A model generated the notes under the pieces. It was given only the letters and a program-made list of their open reading frames with translations. It was not told the origin of the DNA and made no database searches. The translations under genes were made by a program, and so were the position numbers. DNA of 17,230 nt from Burkholderiaceae bacterium (GTDB taxonomy: Bacteria; Pseudomonadota; Gammaproteobacteria; Burkholderiales; Burkholderiaceae), in the NCBI GenBank assembly GCA_017998575.1, contig JAGOCV010000047.1:1-17230 (forward strand). Reading direction: 5' to 3'. Positions 11,937-17,230 of the stretch are shown in pieces; the stretch's first letter is position 1; every line of letters begins with the position of its first letter.

Positions 11937-13661
11937 ATGAATGCCCCGCTGCGCCTCCTGCTGCTGTGCCACAGCTTCAACAGCCTCACGCAGCGGCTGT
12001 TTGCCGAGCTGCGCGCACGCGGCCACCGCGTGAGCGTGGAGCTGGACATCAACGACCGCGTGACCGAAGAGGCGGTGGCGCTGTTCCAGCCCGATCTGCT
12101 GATCGCGCCGTTCCTGAAGCGCCGCATCCCGGCCAGCGTGTGGCAGGCCCTGCCCTGCCTGGTGGTGCACCCCGGCCCGCCGGGCGACCAGGGGCCGAGC
12201 GCGCTGGACTGGGCGGTGCTGCGTGGCGAGCGCGAGTGGGGCGTGACGGTGTTGCAGGCGAATGCCGAGTTCGACGCCGGCCCGGTCTGGGCGCACGCGG
12301 CCTTTGCCTTGCGCGAAGGCACCAAGGGCAGCCTGTACCGGCGCGAGGTCACGCAGGCCGCGCTGGCCGCCACGCTGGCGGCCGTGCAGCGTTTCCAGGG
12401 CGGTAAACGCAGCGGCGACGCGCCCCCGCCGGCGGTGTGGCGGCCCGCGATGCCGCAGGCCGACCGCGCGATTCACTGGGCCACGCACACCACCGCCGAG
12501 GTGCTGGCGCGCCTGCGCAGCGCCGACGGCCAGCCCGGCGTGCTCGACGCGCTCTGGGGCCAGCCCTGCCACCTGATGGACGGGCATGCGGCGTCCGAGG
12601 CGGCGATGGCGGGCTTCGCGAACGCGGCACCGGGTGCGCTGCTGGCGGTGCGCGATGGCGCGCTGCTGCGCCGCACGCGCGACGGCGGCGTGTGGATCGG
12701 CCATGTGCGCCGCGTGGGCACGGCGGCCGCTTTCAAGCAGGTGGCGGCGCAGGCCTTCGCCGCCGAGGCGGCGGCCCTGCCGGCATCGCCCGCGCCGCTG
12801 CAACGGCCCGAAGACGAGTGGGGCGAGCTGCGCTACACCGAACACGGCCCCGAGGGCGCACGCGTGGGCTGCCTGCATTTCGACTTCCACAACGGCGCCA
12901 TGTCCACCGGGCGCTGCGAGCGCCTGCGCGCGGCCTGGCTGGCGGTGCGCGAACGGCCGGTGCAGGTGCTGCTGCTCATGGGCGGCGAAGACTTCTTCAG
13001 CAACGGCATCGACCTCAACGCCATCGAAGCCGCCGCCCACCAGCCCGGCGACAGCGCGGCCGACGCCTCGTGGCGCAACATCCAGGCCATGAACGACCTC
13101 GCCCTGGCCGTGATCGAGACCACCGACCGCCTCACGGTGAGCCTGCTGCGCGGCAACGCGGGCGCGGGCGGCGCCTTCCTGGCGCTGGCGGCCGACGAGG
13201 TGTGGGCGCACGAAGGCGTGGTGCTCAACCCGCACTACAAGAACATGGGCAACCTGTACGGCTCGGAGTACTGGACCTACCTGCTGCCGCGCCGCCTGGG
13301 CGAGGCCGGCGCGCAGGCGCTGATGCGCCAGCGCCTGCCGCTGCGGGCCATCGACGCCGGGCACATGGCGCTGATCGACCATTGCGACGAGGCCGGCCGC
13401 GAAGGCTTTGAAGAACGCTGCCTGCAACGCGCGCTGGCGCTCGCGGCCTCCTACAATCTGCCGCAGAGGCTGGCGGCCAAACAGGCCACCCGCGAGCGCG
13501 ACGAAGCCCGTCGCCCGCTGGCCCACCACCGCGAACAGGAACTCGCGCGCATGCACCGCAATTTCTACGGCTTCGACCCCAGCTACCACGTGGCGCGCCA
13601 CCATTTCGTGCACAAGGTTCCGCACGCCTGGACGCCGCGCCACCTCGCGGTACACCGATGA
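11937..13661 (+). CDS. hypX: Aerobic CO-ligand synthesis protein HypX (HoxX)
   Basis: A 574-residue two-domain HypX, which makes the active-site CO ligand from formyl-tetrahydrofolate when oxygen is present. The N-terminal half resembles methionyl-tRNA formyltransferase and binds the folate: LLLLCHSFNSLTQRL (7-21), LVVHPGPPGDQGPSALDWA (75-93, with H78) and NAEFDAGPVWAH (109-120, with D113). The C-terminal half from about residue 290 is a crotonase (enoyl-CoA hydratase) domain with LLLMGGEDFFSNGIDLN, GNAGAGGAFLALAADEVWA and the HypX-typical GSEYWTYLLPRR (about 442-453). The start at 11937 gives the family N-terminus; the frame is open back to 11892 but that part lies in repeat and spacer. It overlaps hoxA by four bases. 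Its presence fits an aerobic, Knallgas-type lifestyle. Confidence 0.95.
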   Translation: MNAPLRLLLLCHSFNSLTQRLFAELRARGHRVSVELDINDRVTEEAVALFQPDLLIAPFLKRRIPASVWQALPCLVVHPGPPGDQGPSALDWAVLRGEREWGVTVLQANAEFDAGPVWAHAAFALREGTKGSLYRREVTQAALAATLAAVQRFQGGKRSGDAPPPAVWRPAMPQADRAIHWATHTTAEVLARLRSADGQPGVLDALWGQPCHLMDGHAASEAAMAGFANAAPGALLAVRDGALLRRTRDGGVWIGHVRRVGTAAAFKQVAAQAFAAEAAALPASPAPLQRPEDEWGELRYTEHGPEGARVGCLHFDFHNGAMSTGRCERLRAAWLAVRERPVQVLLLMGGEDFFSNGIDLNAIEAAAHQPGDSAADASWRNIQAMNDLALAVIETTDRLTVSLLRGNAGAGGAFLALAADEVWAHEGVVLNPHYKNMGNLYGSEYWTYLLPRRLGEAGAQALMRQRLPLRAIDAGHMALIDHCDEAGREGFEERCLQRALALAASYNLPQRLAAKQATRERDEARRPLAHHREQELARMHRNFYGFDPSYHVARHHFVHKVPHAWTPRHLAVHR

Positions 13662-15112
13662 ACGCGCCCTTCCCCACCGAAGCCCTGCCCACCGTGCTGG
13701 TGGTGGACGACGAGGTGCGCTCGCAGGACGCGATGCGCCGCACGCTGGACGAGGACTTCACCGTGTTCACCGCCAGCAGCGCTGACGAGGCGCGCGGCCT
13801 GCTCGAACGCCAGCCGGTGAGCGTGATCCTGTGCGACCAGCGCATGCCCGGCATGACCGGCGTGAGCTTTCTGAAGGAGGTGCGCGAGCGCTGGCCCGAT
13901 GCGGTGCGCATGGTGATCTCGGGCTACACCGACAGCGAAGACATCATTGCCGGCATCAACGAGGCCGGCATCTACCAGTACATCCTCAAGCCCTGGGCGC
14001 CCGACCACCTGCTGGACTCGGTGCGCAACGCGGTCGAGGCGCAGGCCCTGCAGCGCCAGACCAGCCGGCTCGACCTGGAGCTGCGCACCAGCACCGGCGT
14101 GCTGCGCCAGCGCACCGCCACGCAGATCGACCGCGCGCGCGCCAGCTTCGGTTTCGAGCGCATCGTGCGCGCGCCCGGCAGCCCGCTGGACGGGGTGTGC
14201 GCCATGGCGCAGCGCGTGGCGCGCTACGACCTCTCGGTGCTGGTGCTTGGCGAGTCGGGCACCGGCAAGGAGCTGCTGGCGCGCGCGATCCACTACGCCT
14301 CACCGCGCCTGACCGGCCCCTTCGTGGTGGAAAACTGCGCGGCCATCCCCGACACGCTGCTCGAATCCGAGCTGTTCGGCCACAAGCGCGGCGCCTTCAC
14401 CGGTGCCTACGAAGACCACCCCGGCCTGTTCCAGCGCGCCCACGGCGGCACGGTGTTCCTCGACGAGATCGGCGAGACCTCGCCGGCCTTCCAGGTGCGG
14501 CTGCTGCGCGTGCTGCAGGAAGGCGAGGTGCGGCCCGTGGGCGGCGCGCGCCCGGTGCCGGTGGACGTGCGCGTGATCGCCGCCACCCACCGCGACCTGG
14601 AACAGCGCGTGCGCGAAGGCCTGTTCCGCGAAGACCTGTACTACCGCCTCGCGGGCGTGAGCATCACCGTGCCGCCACTGCGAGAGCGCGCGGCCGACAT
14701 CGCGCCCATCGCGCGCCAGCTGCTGCAGGACGTGGCGAACGAGCTGGGCCACCCCGGCGCCACGCTGCCCGACGCCACGCTCGCCTGCCTGCTGGCCTAC
14801 CCCTGGCCCGGCAACATCCGCGAGCTGCGCAACGAGATCGCGCGCGCGCTCGCGCTGCAGGACGGCAGCGCGCTCGAAGCCGCCGCCTTCTCGGCCCGCG
14901 TGCTGCAAGGCCACGGCCAGGGTGGCGAAGACCTGCAGGCCGCCCTGCCCACCAGCGGCACCCTGGCCGAGCGGCTGGACGTGATCGAGGCCATGGTGCT
15001 GCGCGAGACGCTGCAGCGGCACCGCTGGAACAAGACCCGCGTGGCGCAGGAGCTGGGCCTCTCGCGGGTGGGCCTGCGCGGCAAGATGCAGCGCCTGGGA
15101 TTGGAGAAGTGA
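13658..15112 (+). CDS. hoxA: NtrC-family response regulator HoxA
   Basis: A 484-residue sigma-54-dependent activator of hydrogenase genes. It has a receiver domain (about 12-125) with acidic pocket D17 and D18, phosphorylation site D60 (ILCDQRMPG) and K111 (ILKPW). A linker leads to an AAA+ domain with Walker A GESGTGKE (198-205), the sigma-54 contact motif GAFTGA (245-250), and Walker B FLDE (267-270). The C-terminal Fis-type helix-turn-helix ends in RWNKTRVAQELGLSRVGLRGKMQRLGL. In C. necator the unphosphorylated form activates and phosphorylation by HoxJ turns it off; all phosphorylation residues are kept here, so the mode cannot be read from sequence. The gene is coupled to hypX by a four-base overlap and precedes the H2 sensor genes. 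Confidence 0.96.
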   Translation: MNAPFPTEALPTVLVVDDEVRSQDAMRRTLDEDFTVFTASSADEARGLLERQPVSVILCDQRMPGMTGVSFLKEVRERWPDAVRMVISGYTDSEDIIAGINEAGIYQYILKPWAPDHLLDSVRNAVEAQALQRQTSRLDLELRTSTGVLRQRTATQIDRARASFGFERIVRAPGSPLDGVCAMAQRVARYDLSVLVLGESGTGKELLARAIHYASPRLTGPFVVENCAAIPDTLLESELFGHKRGAFTGAYEDHPGLFQRAHGGTVFLDEIGETSPAFQVRLLRVLQEGEVRPVGGARPVPVDVRVIAATHRDLEQRVREGLFREDLYYRLAGVSITVPPLRERAADIAPIARQLLQDVANELGHPGATLPDATLACLLAYPWPGNIRELRNEIARALALQDGSALEAAAFSARVLQGHGQGGEDLQAALPTSGTLAERLDVIEAMVLRETLQRHRWNKTRVAQELGLSRVGLRGKMQRLGLEK

Positions 15113-15237
15113 TGTCCACCCCCGTTGCTTGCTCACTGCGTGTAGCCGCATCCCCCCTCAAGGGGGCAACACCTGCGGCCGGGCAAAGCCCGTTCCGCGG
15201 TGTTTCTGGTCCAAGACACTTCTCGTCGGAGGGCTGA
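15112..15237 (+). CDS. Possible 41-codon repeat-derived ORF between hoxA and hoxB
   Basis: An ATG overlapping the hoxA stop (TGATG) opens a 41-codon frame (MSTPVACSLRV...) across hairpin repeat copy 6, ending one base before the hoxB ATG. The peptide is low-complexity and I recognise no domain. It might link translation of hoxA and hoxB, or be chance. hoxB has its own ribosome site (15228-15233). Confidence 0.2.
   Translation: MSTPVACSLRVAASPLKGATPAAGQSPFRGVSGPRHFSSEG
15117..15216 (+). repeat. Intergenic multi-hairpin repeat, copy 6
   Basis: The most diverged standard copy, between hoxA and hoxB. The first hairpin is decayed, but the C-run/TCAA/G-run hairpin (about 15152-15166) remains. The inner stem is CGGGC-AAA-GCCCG (15180-15192) and the outer stem AACACC (15168-15173) with GGTGTT (15199-15204). 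Both stems carry paired changes relative to the other copies. Confidence 0.8.
15228..15233 (+). promoter_or_regulatory. Ribosome binding site of hoxB
   Basis: GGAGGG lies five bases before the ATG at 15239 and fixes the start of hoxB, excluding in-frame extension into the repeat. Confidence 0.75.
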
Positions 15238-15238
15238 C

Positions 15239-16240
15239 ATGGGTTTGAACGTCCTTTGGTTGCAATCCGGCGGCTGCGGCGGCTGCAGCATGTCGCTGCT
15301 GTGCGCCGACACGACCGACTTCCAGGGCCACTTGCGCGACGCCGGGGTGAACCTGCTCTGGCACCCTTCGCTCTCGATGGAGAGCGGCGACGAGTTGCTG
15401 GACCTGCTGGACGCGGTGCTCGACGGCCGCACGCGGCTCGATGCGCTGTGCGTGGAGGGCTCGCTGCTGCGCGGGCCCAACGGCACCGGGCGCTTCCACA
15501 TGCTGGCCGGCACGCAGCTGCCGATGATCGAATGGGTGAAGCGCCTGAGCGCGCGCGCGAAACACGTGCTGGCCGTGGGCAGCTGCGCGGCCTGGGGCGG
15601 CATCACCGCCGGCGGCGACAACCCCACCGACGCCTGCGGCCTGCAATACGAAGACGACGAAGCCGGCGGCCTGCTGGGCGCGGCCTTCCGCTCGGCCAGC
15701 GGCCTGCCGGTGATCAACATCGCGGGCTGCCCCACGCACCCGAGCTGGGTGATCGACACGCTGATGGCGCTGGCCGCCGACAGTTTCGGCGCCAGCGACC
15801 TCGACCCGCTGAACCGCCCGCGTTTCTACGCCGACCAGCTGGTGCACCACGGCTGCACGCGCAACGAGTACTACGAGTTCAAGGCCAGCGCCGAGAAGCC
15901 GTCGGACCTGGGCTGCATGATGGAGCACATGGGCTGCAAGGGCACGCAGGTGCACGCCGACTGCAACACGCGGCTGTGGAACGGCGAAGGCTCGTGCACG
16001 CGCGGGGGCTATGCCTGCATCGCCTGCACCGAGCCTGGCTTCCAGGAACCGGGCCACCCCTTCCACCAGACGCCCAAGCTGGCCGGCATCCCCATCGGCC
16101 TGCCGACCGACATGCCCAAGGCCTGGTTCGTCGCACTGGCCTCGCTCTCCAAGAGCGCGACACCCAAGCGCGTGAAATACAACGCCGTGGCGGACCACCT
16201 CGTCGTGACGCCGGCCATTTGGAAAACCCGCCTCAAATGA
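15239..16240 (+). CDS. hoxB: Regulatory (H2-sensing) hydrogenase small subunit HoxB
   Basis: A 333-residue small subunit of the H2-sensing regulatory hydrogenase (HupU/HoxB type), holding the iron-sulfur electron relay. It starts MGLNVLWLQSGGCGGCSMS with no twin-arginine signal, as expected for a cytoplasmic sensor. Candidate ligands of the proximal cluster are C13 and C16 (GGCGGC), C116 (GSCAAWGG) and C164 (AGCPTHP). Distal and medial cluster ligands lie in HHGCTRNEYYEF (H203 or H204, C206), C226, C233, C242, C253, C260 and C263 (ACIACTEPGF). GSCAAWGGI and AGCPTHPSW are typical of small subunits. Its stop overlaps the hoxC ATG by four bases. Signal output would go through a HoxJ-type kinase, expected beyond the window. 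Confidence 0.95.
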   Translation: MGLNVLWLQSGGCGGCSMSLLCADTTDFQGHLRDAGVNLLWHPSLSMESGDELLDLLDAVLDGRTRLDALCVEGSLLRGPNGTGRFHMLAGTQLPMIEWVKRLSARAKHVLAVGSCAAWGGITAGGDNPTDACGLQYEDDEAGGLLGAAFRSASGLPVINIAGCPTHPSWVIDTLMALAADSFGASDLDPLNRPRFYADQLVHHGCTRNEYYEFKASAEKPSDLGCMMEHMGCKGTQVHADCNTRLWNGEGSCTRGGYACIACTEPGFQEPGHPFHQTPKLAGIPIGLPTDMPKAWFVALASLSKSATPKRVKYNAVADHLVVTPAIWKTRLK

Positions 16241-17230
16241 GCCGTCTTCTGGTGGGTCCTTTCAACCGCGTCGAGGGCGACCTGGAGGTCCAACTCGACG
16301 TGCAGGGCGACCGCGTGGCCTCGGCCCAGGTCAACGCCACCATGTACCGGGGTTTCGAGCAGATCCTGCAAGGCAAGGCGCCGCACGACGCGCTGGTGTA
16401 CGTGCCGCGCATCTGCGGCATCTGCTCGGTGTCGCAGTCGGTGGCCTCGGCGCGCGCGCTGGCCGCGCTCGGCGGCATCGCCATGCCGGCCAACGGCCAG
16501 CACGCGAGCAACGTGATCCTGGCGACCGAGAACCTGGCCGACCACCTCACGCACTTCTACCTGTTCTTCATGCCGGACTTCACGCGCCCGGTGTACGCGG
16601 CCCATGCCTGGCACGCCGAGGCGGTGCGCCGTTTCGCGCCCAACCACGGCGAGCAGGTGCGCGCGGCCACGGCGGCGCGCCAGCGCTGGCTCACGCTGCT
16701 GGGCACGCTGGGCGGCAAATGGCCGCACACGCAGTCCATCGAACCCGGTGGCTCCACGCGCCCGATCGACGCGGCCGAGCGCGTGCGCCTGCTCTCGCGC
16801 GTGCGCGAGTTCCGCGCGTTTCTGGAGCGCCAGCTGTTCGCCGCGCCCCTGGAAGCCATCAGCGCCATCGACACCGAGGACGCGCTGTGGGACTGGCACG
16901 CGCAGGACCCGCTGGGCGGCGACCTGCGCTTCTTTCTCACCCTGGTGCGCGACCTGAACCTGCAGGCCCTCGGCCCGGGCCCGGGCCGCTACCTGAGCTA
17001 CGGCGCCTACGCCCAGCCCGAAGGCGGCTTCGCCCTGCCCGGCGGCGTGTGGCGCGCCGACGCCGCGCGGCTCGATGCGGTGGACGCGGCCGCCATCACC
17101 GAGGACGCCACGCACGCCTGGCTGGCCGACGGCGCCGGCCCGCTGCACCCGCTGGTGGGCCAGACCCGGCCCGACCCCGACAAGGCGCGCGGCTACACCT
17201 GGAACAAGGCGCCGCGCCTGGCCGGCGAGG
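16237..17230 (+). CDS. hoxC: Regulatory (H2-sensing) hydrogenase large subunit HoxC, 5' part
   Basis: The first 331 codons of the large subunit of the regulatory hydrogenase (HupV/HoxC type); the rest lies beyond the window. It begins MSRLLVGPFNRVEGDLEV, the standard large-subunit N-terminus with the NRVEGD block. The L1 motif is RICGICSVSQ (58-67), with active-site cysteines C60 and C63. In energy-converting enzymes the tenth residue is His (RxCGxCxxxH); here it is Gln67, which is characteristic of sensor hydrogenases of this type. Later text such as ATENLADHLTHFYLFFMPDF and GALDxxLGPGPGRYLSYGAY-like stretches fits the family. No Tat partner signal exists in HoxB. The gene is coupled to hoxB by an ATGA overlap and its frame is open to the last base. 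Confidence 0.95.
   Translation, partial: MSRLLVGPFNRVEGDLEVQLDVQGDRVASAQVNATMYRGFEQILQGKAPHDALVYVPRICGICSVSQSVASARALAALGGIAMPANGQHASNVILATENLADHLTHFYLFFMPDFTRPVYAAHAWHAEAVRRFAPNHGEQVRAATAARQRWLTLLGTLGGKWPHTQSIEPGGSTRPIDAAERVRLLSRVREFRAFLERQLFAAPLEAISAIDTEDALWDWHAQDPLGGDLRFFLTLVRDLNLQALGPGPGRYLSYGAYAQPEGGFALPGGVWRADAARLDAVDAAAITEDATHAWLADGAGPLHPLVGQTRPDPDKARGYTWNKAPRLAGE

Noticed and set aside
11790..13655. Long open frame on the minus strand (about 621 codons)
   Set aside because: It mirrors hypX almost exactly and has no recognisable domain. hypX is unmistakable on the plus strand.
600..15216. Repeats as a CRISPR array or insertion-sequence remnants
   Set aside because: The copies are kilobases apart, imperfect and without regular spacers. 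No transposase or flanking target duplication was seen.

Overview
This window is a GC-rich, tightly packed stretch carrying most of a [NiFe]-hydrogenase gene cluster, all on the + strand. It looks betaproteobacterial, most likely Comamonadaceae (Hydrogenophaga-like). The reasons are the base composition, the protein matches I recognise, and a gene order that follows the membrane-bound-hydrogenase locus of Cupriavidus necator (hoxKGZMLOQRTV-hypABFCDEX-hoxABC). I made the assignment from motifs and gene order, not from a database search.

Layout. Positions 1-599 hold the 3' end of the large subunit of the energy-conserving hydrogenase (hoxG). It is followed by a HupE-type nickel/membrane protein (726-1328) and the membrane cytochrome b that anchors the enzyme (hoxZ, 1356-2084). 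A small orphan HigA-like helix-turn-helix gene (2198-2536) comes next. Then come the hydrogenase-specific maturation genes hoxM, L, O, Q, R, T and V (2554-6791): protease, HypC-like chaperone, small-subunit chaperones, rubredoxin and large-subunit-like scaffold. The general cofactor assembly genes hypA, B, F, C, D, E and X occupy 6784-13661. The end of the window is a hydrogen-sensing module: the NtrC-type regulator hoxA (13658-15112), then the regulatory hydrogenase hoxB (15239-16240) and hoxC (16237 to beyond the window).

How it works together (family knowledge). HypE and HypF make CN ligands, and HypX makes CO under air. HypC, HypD and HoxL/HoxV assemble Fe(CN)2CO, and HypA and HypB insert nickel supplied partly by HupE. 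HoxM clips the C-terminus of HoxG. HoxO, HoxQ, HoxR and HoxT protect and mature the subunits in the presence of oxygen. HoxBC senses H2 and, through a kinase expected just outside the window, controls HoxA, which activates the structural operon. Many gene junctions are 4-nt ATGA-type overlaps, so the set is probably translated as coupled units.

Unusual points. (1) A family of about 80-100 bp multi-hairpin repeats occurs six times, always at gene junctions and always in the same orientation. Paired base changes indicate a conserved folded structure. (2) Two copies have been read into protein, forming C-terminal tails on HypB and HypD. (3) HypB carries its histidine-rich nickel-binding stretch inside the GTPase domain instead of near the N-terminus. 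(4) HypF is the short form, lacking its acylphosphatase, zinc-finger and YrdC domains. (5) An antitoxin-like gene without a toxin sits inside the operon. No gene-free stretch longer than 300 bases exists, and I see no tRNA, rRNA, CRISPR array or transposase.
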